The notes below the pieces were generated by a model that saw only the letters and a program-made list of their open reading frames with translations, was not told the DNA's origin and did no database searches. From Lineus longissimus (Eukaryota > Nemertea > Pilidiophora > Heteronemertea > Lineidae), in the NCBI RefSeq assembly GCF_910592395.1, contig NC_088320.1:2480001-2544000 (forward strand): 64,000 nt of DNA, in the 5' to 3' direction. Within the stretch, counting starts at the first letter, position 1. Every line of letters starts with the position of its first letter. This document shows positions 40,501 through 50,259 of this stretch, one piece after another. The position numbers and the translations under genes were made by a program.

Positions 40501-43500
40501 AAGTGTCGTCGCGCCAGAAACAGATGATTGGCTTGTCTTAGCTCATGGATCATAAAATAGACGATACTTTCGTCGTCGGTCAATATCGGTCCACTCATCT
40601 TACAGGTTCATCTTTCCAAAGGGGACGAGGTAATTTGGGCTGAAAAAATAGAGCTACGTCGGATAGCGCTGAAAGAGTAAAAATCAGCAAATCCAGACAG
40701 GAAGCCTTAGAATTTTGAGCTGCCAGTTTTCAAACTTTCTTGATAGAATCAGGCGGATAAAATTGATGTCTTCCTCAGGGACATAGGGTGGTCTATCAGA
40801 AAGGTTTGCCAATAAACCTCTCACTGCTTGTAAATGTAATTTGATTTAATTTTATTGCCTCGTGGAGCTGTTTGGCTTCAAATTGAACCTCTGAGAGATG
40901 GTGAAATTAACAGTAGAAGTTCTTCCCTCAGTCACGGAAGACCTGCGGTGATTAAAAGTTCCAATGTTTTTTTAACCCTGCTATGTTCTCAAAGGCCGAC
41001 ACGTAAGTCAGAGAACAAAACACTTTTCTAAATAAAACCATTCTTCACTTCCTCGTTTCAGGCCATCTCCAAACATTCTCACGATGCACCGGTCGATGAT
41101 CACGGCCACGATCATGCGGCAGAGGAGGGCGGCCATCTTGATGGCGTGTGGAAGGGACTCATGGGACTCGCCGGCATTTATATCTTCTTTATCATGGAGA
41201 GGCTCATGGTCATTATAAACGAGCACAGACGGAGGCGACCAAAAAAGGTGAGAAAAGAGGCAAAGTTACGGGGTACCATTAGGCACTCCAACCACTCTGC
41301 CACTGATCCCCTTTTAGCTACGGTAATGACTACATTTAGAAATCTTAATTATCATCATGATGCACCACTTCCTTCCTTCTAACAAACATAACATGTAAAA
41401 GACAAGGAGTAGAAACCGTGGAAGAGGATGCTTGTTTAGGACTAAGCCCAATCTTTGCTTAGGACTGAGCCCAATCTTTGCTTAGGACTGAGCCCAATCT
41501 TTGCTTAGGACTGAGCCCAATCTTTGCTTAGGACTGAGCCCAATCTTTGTTTAGGACTGAGCCCAATCTTTGCTTAGGACTGAGCCCAATCTTTGTTTAG
41601 GACTGAGCCCAATCTTTGCTTAGGACTGAGCCCAATCTTTGTTTTGGACTGAGCCCAATCTTTGCTTAGGACTGAGCCCAATCTTTGCTTAGGACTGAGC
41701 CCAATCTTTGCTTAGGATTGAGCCCGGTGCTGGCTTCAAACCGAGCAAGATGTAACATAGTCTTGATGGCATCATTATCTTCTGCTCACGTCATTTCCTT
41801 TGTGATTCTAGGCAGGGCTGGGGGAGGGGGAACTTCAAAGTGAAGTAGAGGTGGTGGTTGATCAGATTGAGAGTGAGGGTGATGAAGAGGTGAGGTCTCG
41901 CTGTTGTGTCACCAATTTTGTGGGGCAATAACGCAAACCTATGATATGGCATGTTGTTATTGTCCCTTTAGAGTTATGCACATGTTGGCCGCTGCTGCCT
42001 TTATGTTTCATGTTGGAATGGACATTTTTTCCATCTAGATGTTGATACATTTGTACCTACTATGCTTCATTTTCACAGGCTATTGTTAGTGTTTGATGCC
42101 ACTGTCCTGCTGCAGACTCTATGTAATTGCATTGCTGCCAAGTTGCCTTCTACTAAAACATTACTTGATATGATGTTTGCTACCCACTGCTACTAGTGCT
42201 ACCGAATAATTCTTTCGAAGTTTTCGTTTTGAATTTTGCTTTGGTTTCAATGTTCACATGAAGCGGTGTATAGCTGATGTCACTGCTAGGAGTAACACTG
42301 CAGAAAGGTGTCTGAAACTGGTTATGAGTTAGGTGTGTGTGTTGGTGTCATCTCATTGTAGCACGGTGACGGGTTAGCATCACTGATTCTGGTCAAGTGG
42401 TCATGGGTTCAAATCACTCCTGGTGGGAGCAAGCAACTGTCCATTAAAAGTAATATATGACAGGTCTAGATTTACACTTTGGCTGATAGGTTTAATCTTA
42501 AACTCCAGCAAAACAGTTAACACTGCTGAAAATTGATATTTAGCTACTGTACTTATGGTGATGAAATAGATTGGATTTAGAGTTTCATGAACGAAATGTT
42601 TGGTCATCATATGTCATTGCGACCCTCTCTTCATGGGGACATTGGACAAGTTGACATTATGTCGTGAAATCATTTGAGAGATTGCAAGCGGCCTTTGAAC
42701 GGTGGAATCCCTCGCGGTGAGCGATTTTACGCCGTAATAGCTCTGACATGAATAATTCAATTGGATGATGTGCGAATCTGTAGAAGTTTAATTGACTCTG
42801 GGTCATCACTGCAGGGTTTGAGCGACATTGTGGATAATCGGTTTTGAGGGGCTTCCGTAGGTAATGGAAGCTTGGATAACCGGTGAGACTCATGGTGAGT
42901 TTGACAAAACTTGTATTTGATGAATCAAGGAGAGGCTGGAATCTTTCTTGGTTTCTAGTTCTACATATGTCTGTTGTTGCTTATTACATCAAGTCATTGC
43001 ATCAAGTCAGCTATAAGGTCGTCATGATGAGGTTCCCTGCTTGGAAGTCATTTATGAGGGTTTGCTATGACACAATGTCAATGCAAAGTATGAAAATATG
43101 GGAACAGGCGGCGCTGTGTACACTGATGAGTCTATGCGTTGCAAAATAAATGAGGCTGGAGGTCTATTTAAAAGTATCTATGCTTTAAGGAACTGTACAC
43201 AGTGCTGCCTGTTCCCATATTTTCATACAATGTCAATGCAAAAACAGTGTTGCTTTGCAAACCCATTCGTTTACATTGGTTTACCAATTTGTACATCTTG
43301 TCTTTCTCCTCTTCATTGCAGAAAAAGGGACGTTTTCGCAAGTTAGAGGACGGCTCAAATAAAATCGGCAATAAGCTGTGTAATCACCAGGTGCTTTATA
43401 AATCGTGTGAAGACATAGTGTTAGTGATGCATCATGATAAAGGTGAGGTTTAAAATGATGATCTGGCACTTTGGCCGGACAAAAATAACAAGTGCTAAAT

Positions 43501-46500
43501 ATCTCTATCTCTATGCTAAACTCTGTGGTGTAACTCACTTATTGTCTAACATAGCACTTGTACCCAGCATCGTACACACTAACAAAGCACATAGGATTTT
43601 GTGCTGGTGCTTTGACTTTTCTCTTGGCTATCAATTGCACATTACTAAGTTAACAGGTGTATTTCAATCAATATTTATACCTTTACAGATGCTTGTTTTT
43701 TTTCATGAAGGAGAAAAGTTAATTTGGCATGTAATTGCGCTTCGTTGCATGAAGTATTGTTTCATTTTGTGGCACTAACATTACAAATTGAATCTTTTGA
43801 TAAAGGTTTTAAGTGCTTTTCATCTTGAAATTATTTTTCTTGGTGAATTTATTGGCGCTTTTCATGATACAATGTTTACTCATCATCTTGATCATCTAAA
43901 TAATCCCCATGATGACTCCACACATTAACAAAAGAAAATCATTGATATTCTGAAAAAATACAATGGCGTCTCAGAGCTGTGCGAATGAAGATTGCGTGCC
44001 ATTTTATTGGCTTTTCTGAGTATCAACTGTTACTGAAAGATACCATCTTGTTTCCTAATCATCAGAGCAAGATCCCCAATGTCAAATTTGCGAGACGTGA
44101 CGTCGATACAAATTCATCTAAACACAACTTGATGTTCAATTTAATCCGTTATGGGACTAATAGAGGCTATTTATGAGCTGCTGAAATTGTCTTGAATTTG
44201 TTGTTTCTAGAAAACAAGATTTGGTGAATCTTCTCTTGTACATGTAGAATGGGCAAAAGAGGAATAAAATATTTGTAAAATTTGTTGATAATCAAAACCT
44301 CATTGTCAGGAAATGATTGTAGCAAAAGCACCAAAGTTTGATTGTGTATTTCTATTGTTCTCCACCAGGGGGCCTTAGTGAGTAACCTAAGCATATTCTA
44401 TTGTGAAGTGACACTTTCACATCTGATATTGTAACAAAATAGAGGCACTTTGAGAAAACTTGTACTTGTATTCTAAGGGTTCTCGCAGCGAGTGCTAATT
44501 TTCATTTGGGCGTGTGTCAAAATGATGCCACAACTCCAGTCTTTTTGATACCCTATTGAGAATCACAGCTCACTGAATTCCTCAGACATTGAAATCTAAA
44601 AGAAGTATCTGATGTGAAAGTCTCCTTGTATTCTGTTTGACCTCGACTATGCATGGGTATCTGCATGCGTTTCACATTGACTGACGCCTTTTTCTTTTCA
44701 AATGTCAGGGCTCGAGGTCACTTTCGAAAACTGATGCGTGGAAATAATGGCCCTGCACTGTCAGTTTTGTACTTGTTATCTTAAAAAACTCAACAGGACT
44801 CATAAGATTTGGTTCGACCTACCCTATCAAGAAAGTTGAACTCGAGCCCTGAAAGGGTATCAAAATCTGATGGGATCTAAAAAAGTACACAACAGAGGAT
44901 TTGGTGTTTGGCTAAACAAATGATGCATGCCAAGGAGACACTGAGTTGGTTATTGCGAGATATCTATAGGAAAAATTTCAATGTCTCGAATGGTCCTGTC
45001 AGTCAGTGTGCTAACTTCAACTTGAGTTCAGTCTATCTGTTTATTAAACTCATCAATCTCATGCATGTCACATGTGTTCTAATCATATCAAAGTGTGTGA
45101 TTTTGATCATTGAAATCCCTATGATTGAATGTGTTCTTGGCTGTGTTGGTATAGGTTTTTCAAAAGGAAGAGTATTTGGCTTGCATGGGGCTCCAAAGTC
45201 ATATCTTGACTGGGGATGAATCTAATTAGGTGTGAAACTTCTTTTGTCACATTAGTCAAAAGAGTTGAGTCATTTTGAGTCTTTTTGAACTCCATAGTTA
45301 GCAATTTGTATGTCTGGTAAACTAGCTAATTTTTCAATCCAGTCCATGTTTCAGTTCAGTGCTGTCAGTTTTGTGAAAAGACTGTAGTTTTCTTTGTGGA
45401 TAATGTCACACTTTTTCTGCCTGGTTCCCTTCTCAACAAAGTGATAATCAAGTTTGGCCATTTTTGGAAAGAAGGCCTACCCTTTAAGGATTCTGTGATC
45501 ATTTCAAGACTTTTGCACTGTGCCACCTGGTAGAACTACATTTGTACCATGTATTCTCAGCTTGAAAACCTATGGAACCATTTGTCTTTGCATCCTTTGG
45601 GAAAACCCAAATTGGCCGTAATTTGTTGACCAATCAATTGCTCTTCTTCTCTTCAGCCATAAAAGATTTAGCGCACGAAGCATCCGGCCGCCCGTGCAAA
45701 CAATCGGGCAGCGAAGATGGGTGCTGTGAAGAGTCGGAACGTCTCAGCGAGGTGACCAATGAAACCGGCGCGGATGACCAGAGCGATGCTACCCCACGGG
45801 CGCACGGCCACAGTCATGGTGGACACGGTCATAGTCATGGCAAAGTGCCAACAACAGTCGCGTCCGTCGCCTGGATGGTGATTCTTGGCGATGGACTTCA
45901 TAATTTTAGTGATGGATTAGCAATTGGTGAGTTGTACCAGCATTGAGCCACATAGCCTTGTGGTTAGCACTGCTGGCTACCACGCCAAAGGGAGGAATAC
46001 TCCCTGGAGATCAACACCTCCATGTTCAGAGCGAACTCTGGAGAAGAAGTACAGCCAAGGTATCTGCTTCAGTTGGACAGGTTCTACATGATGGAAATAG
46101 CAACTCTTTCATACTGCGTATCCATAGGCTGTCCCCTTGTGGACTTGTTTTCACTGTCTCCATAGCTTGTTCCCTGTTACAACCAATGGGTATAAGTCAA
46201 AAAGCGTCACACTTTTTTTGGGACACCCAATATAACTTTAACCCTTTGCTATTTTAGGTGCAGCATTTGCCAACAGCCTGACTGGTGGCCTTAGTACATC
46301 AATAGCTGTATTTTGCCATGAACTGCCTCACGAGTTAGGTAAGGATTCAACCAAAGAAATGTGTATCAAAAAGTTAAGATGCTTTTTTGCCTGATACAGA
46401 TATTGACGTAGCCTACACCCATCGCAGACTGTAGAAGAACAACAAAAACATACATGTGCATGTTACATCAAATATCTTACGAGATTAGTGTCAAACTGGT

Positions 46501-47178
46501 TCAAAACTAAATACTCTCCGTTTGTTTGCAGGTGATTTTGCTGTGTTACTCCACGCTGGGATGTCCGTCAAACAAGCTCTCGTCTACAACGGCGTGTCTT
46601 CCATATTGTGTTTCTTTGGCATGTTGATCGGAGTTTCCATAGGCAATATGGCCGGTGCCAGTCTGTGGATATTCTCACTCACGGCTGGCATGTTTTTATA
46701 CATAGCACTTGTCGATATGGTAAGTGGTCTTATGGGATGTGTGTTCATCAAAAGATGAGTAGCTACTTATGTTTCTAACTCAGATGGGATCGTTTACTTG
46801 CCCTGATGAGCCTAACATGTAGGTTTCTGGGTATGAGGAATCATTCGAATACTACCTCATTCTTGTTCTGGTTCTCAGATCAAAATCTGAACCTCTCTAT
46901 TGTTTGGATTTTGTGTTAGTCATCCAGCTGACGATGTACGAATTGTGATTGCGAGTCTACGAGACCAAATCTTTCTACATACCGTTGTTATGTGACCAGT
47001 CAACATATTCAATCAATACGTTGTTCCCCTCTCCTTTCAGTTGCCTGAGATGGCCAACGTTGATTCCAAAAGTCATTCCATTCTGCACTTCGTCCTTCAA
47101 AACTTCGGCATGGTGACAGGCATCGCAATCATGCTCCTGATTGCGATATACGAGGATAAGATATTGATCGAGTTATGA
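14942..47178 (+). CDS. SLC39A: Zinc transporter of the SLC39A LIV-1 group (ZIP6/ZIP10-like)
   Basis: Zn2+ importer of the plasma membrane or endomembranes. Exons: 14942-15769, 36405-36678, 36866-37035, 41062-41247, 41812-41889, 43322-43442, 45657-45926, 46258-46338, 46532-46719, 47041-47178. All are GT..AG and frame-consistent, giving 777 aa. A signal peptide with core [11 protein letters not shown] is followed by an EF-hand-like [14 protein letters not shown] segment and His runs (from about 173 and 334-347). The dimerisation motif CPAIIYQ is at 304-310, membrane segments start near 370, 399 and 455, and HGHSHGG repeats lie in the cytosolic loop. HNFSD (634-638) and the LIV-1 signature HELPHELGD (663-671) form the metal path. 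I start at 14942 because the ATG at 14897 precedes a good acceptor at 14909. AATAAA lies at 47485-47490. Human ZIP6 and ZIP10 are 755 and 831 aa, so the length fits. Confidence 0.95.
16345..16460 (+). repeat. tRNA-headed SINE in SLC39A intron 1
   Basis: A-box-like gtggcttggtgatatgag and B-box-like gggttcgactc are followed by the tail segment gtttcatctttgtg. The minus-strand copy at 59205-59335 has nearly the same tail segment, so the two look like one SINE family. Confidence 0.5.
22511..22545. repeat. GTT microsatellite
   Basis: About eleven uninterrupted GTT triplets inside SLC39A intron 1. Confidence 0.95.
24484..24655. mobile_element. MITE with TTA target-site duplication (PIF/Harbinger-like)
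   Basis: A 172-bp element with near-perfect inverted ends of about 32 bp beginning GGCCGAAGTTACATAGACC, flanked on both sides by TTA (24481-24483 and 24656-24658). A 3-bp TTA/TWA duplication is characteristic of PIF/Harbinger elements. No transposase frame. Confidence 0.75.
27217..27268. repeat. Hairpin abutting the 38-bp minisatellite
   Basis: Arms agctctatttgtaagg and ctttacaaatagct, separated by about 20 bases, end two bases before the first minisatellite unit. It may mark a replication-slippage start point. Confidence 0.5.
27271..28388. repeat. 29-unit, 38-bp minisatellite
   Basis: Twenty-nine almost identical 38-bp units with a handful of variants. Units 1, 7, 14, 15, 21 and 29 have ccaccccacc where the rest have ccagcccacc. 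Units 14 and 29 also have cttgcc for cttgtc. Units 12, 16, 24 and 27 carry a 4-bp CATG insertion that turns CTGCAG into the palindrome CTGCATGCAG. The variant order A+, A, Bc recurs at units 12-14 and 27-29, suggesting a larger block was copied. The unit has no TAA, TAG or TGA in any phase on the plus strand and its length is not a multiple of three, so all three plus frames are open. I take this as a by-product and not as coding. Confidence 0.93.
30115..30262. repeat. Degenerate tandem repeat with nuclear-receptor half-site cores
   Basis: Four diverged units of about 34 bp share aaggcc-x-ctgtgaccttgtg-x-tccaaa. TGACCTTG, the complement of the CAAGGTCA monomer half-site, occurs near 30115, 30148 and 30180, with TGACCTGG near 30213. 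It may be an enhancer-like array or simply a microsatellite-derived repeat. Confidence 0.5.
31127..31624. mobile_element. 498-bp foldback element with about 20-bp flanking repeats
   Basis: Arms of about 134 bp (31127-31260 and 31491-31624) are inverted copies with only a few differences, sharing tgtacagaccgggggagct and cgcgcgtaccggatataac. Directly outside lie 20-bp repeats, 31107-31126 and 31625-31644, both ttgaattagat.aagttcaa-like with one mismatch. These read as a very long target-site duplication. The core has no recognisable coding. Confidence 0.7.
34026..34248. mobile_element. 223-bp long-hairpin MITE, copy 1
   Basis: Nearly the whole element is an inverted repeat with arms of about 100 bp (TGTGAC...GTCACA) and a short loop. 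CT lies on both sides (34024-34025, 34249-34250), consistent with a 2-bp target duplication. A second copy of identical length lies at 63450-63672 in the opposite orientation, judged by the loop. Confidence 0.8.
35309..35529. repeat. Tandem duplication, period 104 bp
   Basis: The block beginning tcaatgctgttgacat at 35309 is repeated at 35413, including cttggggctcaccttgggt and ttctgagggtca. The copies differ by a G-run (35439-35451) and a few bases. Non-coding, in SLC39A intron 1. Confidence 0.85.
36255..36320 (+). pseudogene. Decayed tandem duplicate of SLC39A coding exon 2
   Basis: A block of about 150 bp is duplicated in tandem: cacatgattttcact occurs at 36215 and 36365, followed in both copies by a pyrimidine tract, a ccag acceptor and a TGT codon. 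The left copy starts CQLPPN where the working exon (36405) starts CMSPPN. After about 15 codons it has lost 2 bases, so its frame meets a TGA at 36319. Read in the shifted frame, it again parallels the real exon ([11 protein letters not shown] against [11 protein letters not shown]). It keeps an acceptor but encodes a truncated product, so it is a dead duplicate. Confidence 0.7.
37036..41061. other. SLC39A intron 3, nothing recognised
   Basis: Four kilobases between the TM1-TM2 exon and the His-rich TM3 exon. I see no exon, SINE head or clear repeat, except a tactgtaaac terminus-like motif near 39521 that resembles the ends of the MITE at 48675. Confidence 0.5.
41434..41727. repeat. 23-bp minisatellite, 12 units plus a partial
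   Basis: Head-to-tail copies of cttaggactgagcccaatc plus tttg, with sporadic changes (tttagg, ttttgg). It ends about 85 bp before the acceptor of the small acidic exon 41812-41889 in SLC39A intron 4. Confidence 0.95.
42361..42450 (+). repeat. tRNA-like SINE head in SLC39A intron 5
   Basis: An A-box-like gacgggttagcatcactg is followed about 35 bp later by the B-box-like gggttcaaatcactcc. Cloverleaf pairing is poor, so it is read as a SINE. Confidence 0.4.
43088..43228. mobile_element. 141-bp foldback element with 14-bp target-site duplication
   Basis: Inverted ends gtatgaaaatatgggaacag and ctgttcccatattttcatac extend to about 34 bp with small differences. The 14-mer aatgtcaatgcaaa lies just outside on both sides (43074-43087 and 43229-43242). 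The element sits 93 bp before the acceptor of SLC39A exon 6. Such a long duplication does not fit the cut-and-paste superfamilies I know. Confidence 0.7.
43443..45656. other. SLC39A intron 6, possible old foldback
   Basis: At 44542 ttttgataccct and near 44857 agggtatcaaaa form inverted ends. Inside them cagggctcgag (about 44706) and ctcgagccctg (about 44842) form a second nested pair. This suggests a roughly 325-bp degenerate foldback. Nothing else was recognised. Confidence 0.35.
45943..46040 (+). repeat. Possible SINE fragment in SLC39A intron 7
   Basis: The segment gccttgtggttagcactg resembles the A-box region of tRNA-derived SINE heads, but no clear B-box follows. Confidence 0.25.
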
Positions 47179-47484
47179 CAACCTCCACGAGGACCTTAGC
47201 AGCCAATCAAAATTGTTTTGGTTTCCAATGATGTGGTGATGGGATGAATAGAATTTTGTTCATTTCTTAACAAGACACAATGTTCACTTTTTTTGAAAAC
47301 TTTTGAAAATCTGATGCGCTAAGTTCCACTACCAGAAAACTTTCAGGAGTTTAATATCGTAGCAATACTTTCAAGTCACCTTGGTAACATTGACATTTCG
47401 ACTCTGTCTCTGTCCATCTTGAAACCAAATATACATCCTTTACATGAAAACGAATCTCTTTGTATAGATGTTATTGTGTTTGTG

Positions 47485-47490
47485 AATAAA
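47485..47490 (+). terminator. Poly(A) signal of SLC39A
   Basis: AATAAA 307 bp after the SLC39A stop codon, the first such hexamer downstream. Confidence 0.6.
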
Positions 47491-47683
47491 AATTGCTTCG
47501 AAGTTAACTCTGATCTGTGAATTGAAATGACTTGAATACTTTATACCATTTTCATTCAGCAGCATTTTTAGCTGCCAACTTCAATGCAAAACTGCTAAAC
47601 TTTCTACACAGTTGATGAAATTATGATGCAAATATGCACATCCAATGCAAATTATATGTACACATGTACAGTATAGAAACACA

Positions 47684-47815
47684 GTGACTGTGTATGAGTG
47701 TTTGGTCACATCATTGACCCTAAAAAACATCTTGTGTGTCAGAATAAACTCGGTGACTGTGTATGAGTGTTTGGTCACATCATTGACCCTAAAAAACATC
47801 TTGTGGGTCAAGATG
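47684..47815. repeat. Tandem duplication, period 69 bp
   Basis: The block from gtgactgtgtatgagtg to aaaaaacatcttgtg occurs at 47684 and again at 47753, almost unchanged, so it is a recent duplication. Confidence 0.9.
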
Positions 47816-48674
47816 ACGTGTGGCTATTGTTTCTGTGACTTGGTGTTATTCTCTGGTGTCCTCATCCTGAGGAAATCAGGGGTTAATGTTCACTTCCCCG
47901 GCCCTGCACAAATAGGCTCATTTCCAATTGGCAGTAAACTAAATTTAGTACTTAATCAGTTGACATTTTCATGGTTTTTATGCCAACGTTTGACATTTGC
48001 CAAAAAAACGCTCTGGAAATTTCACAGTTATGTAATAAACCACGACCTGCTGATAGGGGTGCTTTTGCACTTAGCACGCTTTCTGAGATTCTGGGTACAA
48101 TTATGGCTGAAACGGTGGATGTCGTCCTGGGTGCTGACAAATGGTACCCAGGTTCGAGATCGACTGGACAATAAGCACCCTGGGTGCCATTACACTAGAC
48201 AAACAGCACCCAGCTTCTTTTTGCCTGGCTTACGGATCTTGGGGACGAGGACGTTTCTTGCAAGCTCGTTTTTAACCTGGTCACCATTTGTCGGCACCCA
48301 GGACGATATCCACCCTTTCAGCACAATTATGTACCAAATGATTTCACTTTGTTAAGTGTAAAATCCAGTCAGTCTAATCTATTTTTCTAAGAAACCTGCA
48401 CAAATTATGTACTATTCGTGCTGATATAAATGGAGACGATTTTTAATCAGATAATGTTTACTGATAGTGTGATTGTGTTATTTCAGTCAAAGTTCATGTG
48501 CTGTGCACCCATCGCATTTAGATTGATAGAATCATCTGCGTTGAGTTATTACAAATGAAAGCCCAATATGTTATCAATATTATCCGGTACTTCTTATTTG
48601 GTAAAATTTAGTCAGCGGGACAATTTCGATCAGTTGTGTGTGTGTGCGTGGCGTATGCTCTCACGTGGTTACTA

Positions 48675-48881
48675 CTGTAAACCGTCAAATAATTGCGGGC
48701 GTTTTATTTTGCGGATTTTGCGAATCACCTCAATTTACCAAAAAATAAGGGTAGCCTACTTTTTTATTAGAAAAACTGAAAAAAATGTTGTAATTTGCAA
48801 AATTAAAATCGTGAATTTTTTTATAAAGAAAATTTTGAATATCGTAAAAATAATGATGCTCGGAAATTTGGGGGTTTACTG
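48675..48881. mobile_element. 207-bp MITE with TA target sites
   Basis: Ends (ta)ctgtaaacc and gggtttactg(ta) are inverted copies with one mismatch, flanked by TA at 48673-48674 and 48882-48883, as in Tc1/mariner derivatives. The body is A/T-rich with no frame. Similar tactgtaaac ends occur near 16663, 39521 and 62603. Confidence 0.6.
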
Positions 48882-49646
48882 TATAACATTTGCTTAATTT
48901 GTTTGTATTGTTCAATTGTCGAGTGAATACAGTGCATTTCTCTGCTTAGGTTAGTTGGTTTAAGGGTCGGTGTATTGGTGAATAGCTCACTGAGCTTTGC
49001 ACACAGGAGTCCTGTTATTCAGCTCTATACAGGGTGTCTGTGAAAGGATGCTGGTCTCGGCTGCAAGTTTAATGAGGTTGTTAAGGGGAGTTTATGGGTT
49101 GTGCAGGAGCACTGTCACCCCTCTAAATAGACTGTATGTAGTTTGAAAATGCACATCTGCTTTCTGAGACGTCCTGTAAAAGGCTGTAACTAGGTCCGAT
49201 GGTGTTAATGCTTGGTGGACAAAATTTGGGGGCTGGAAATATTTTATACTCATCAACACAGGACAATATATTGAGTAAACTAAAACAGAAAATGTAAAAA
49301 AATGAGAATAAAAGGGATTAAATTGAATATAAACTATGTTTTGTCAGATTATTACAGCTTATATTTTACTTTTACTGGAGTGCTGCATTATACATCAGGA
49401 GCAGAATAGGTTTTTCAGTCAATAAAGGCTTTCAGCACTGCCCAGGGTGTCTTTCACTGGAGTTGCTTCAGCATGCGTCACTCAGAAACCAAATAAGAAA
49501 AAGGAGTCGAGATGAATACATGCAGTTTGACTAGATTTCCCTCACTAAATGGATGAAAATCGTAGCATTTCTTGCCCCATGGTTATCTCCTGCTCTTACG
49601 AAAATGATCTCTGATTTCTGCTCAGGCATCTTGCCGGAGCATTTTT

Positions 49647-49647
<1 letters not shown>

Positions 49648-49677
<30 letters not shown>
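49648..49677. repeat. Thirty-base poly-C run
   Basis: Uninterrupted C run about 580 bp before the ANKMY2 start. The length in the assembly may be unreliable. Confidence 0.95.
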
Positions 49678-49678
<1 letters not shown>

Positions 49679-49918
49679 CCTCAATAAGTCCTGAAAGGAC
49701 CACAATACAATATTGGTTCTAGTTTATCGATTTGCCGCTAGGGTTCCGTCGTTGGATGTCAGCTTATCGGTCGCGTGGAAGGAGTGACTTGAGTGTATTC
49801 TCGAACCAAGAACGGTGTTCTCGAACGAGTCAACACGCAAGAATGCGTTCGGGAACCGTTCCTGTTCCCAAATCCCACACCACCTCGTCTGCTGGTGCAG
49901 CGGGAACGAACCAAGAAC

Positions 49919-49931
49919 AAAGATGGCGGAC
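49919..49931 (+). promoter_or_regulatory. YY1-like motif upstream of ANKMY2
   Basis: AAAGATGGCGGAC matches the YY1 core-promoter element (AAGATGGCGGC). It lies about 330 bp before the ANKMY2 start codon, whose own context CCAAGATGGC is similar. The surrounding 49740-50240 stretch is rich in CpG and in repeated aaccaagaac / gagaacgg / cgttcc segments in both orientations, so it may overlap a repeat. Confidence 0.35.
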
Positions 49932-50259
49932 AAGGGCAGTTCGTCTGCTTTTTACGTTATTTTTTTGTGCGATTTCAACAATAAAACAATGTCTTGAACA
50001 GCTTTGACCCGCTATACAACTAAAAAATGTAAATGTTCAAAATAGTCGACGAGACGTAAGACGGAAAAATGGATTTTATCGCGCCTTGTTCGTTGACGAA
50101 AATAACTTGCTGGTCGGGTTTCCCGTGGTTCCGGTACCCGTTCGAGACTCGGGAACGTGTTCGCCTGTTCTCGGTCTCTCGGTCCGTTCCTACGAGAACG
50201 GTGGAGGACAGGGAGTCGAATAAACCCTACTCGAACCGAGGGTGAATTCCAAAACCAAG

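Larger units (their letters stand above)
47179..50259. other. Intergenic region SLC39A-ANKMY2
   Basis: SLC39A 3' UTR to about 47.5 kb, then a 69-bp tandem duplication (47684-47815), a hairpin half-copy (47862-47908), a MITE (48675-48881), a 30-base C run (49648-49677) and the ANKMY2 upstream region. No additional exon was recognised. Confidence 0.55.

Noticed and set aside
43122-43135. Hammerhead ribozyme core (ctgatgag) inside the 141-bp foldback
   Set aside because: The required GAAA strand and flanking stems are missing nearby.
49921-49995. Short frame starting ATGGCGGACAAG as a separate gene
   Set aside because: A good start context, but the frame closes after about 20 codons with no matching donor. 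Better explained as a YY1-type promoter motif.
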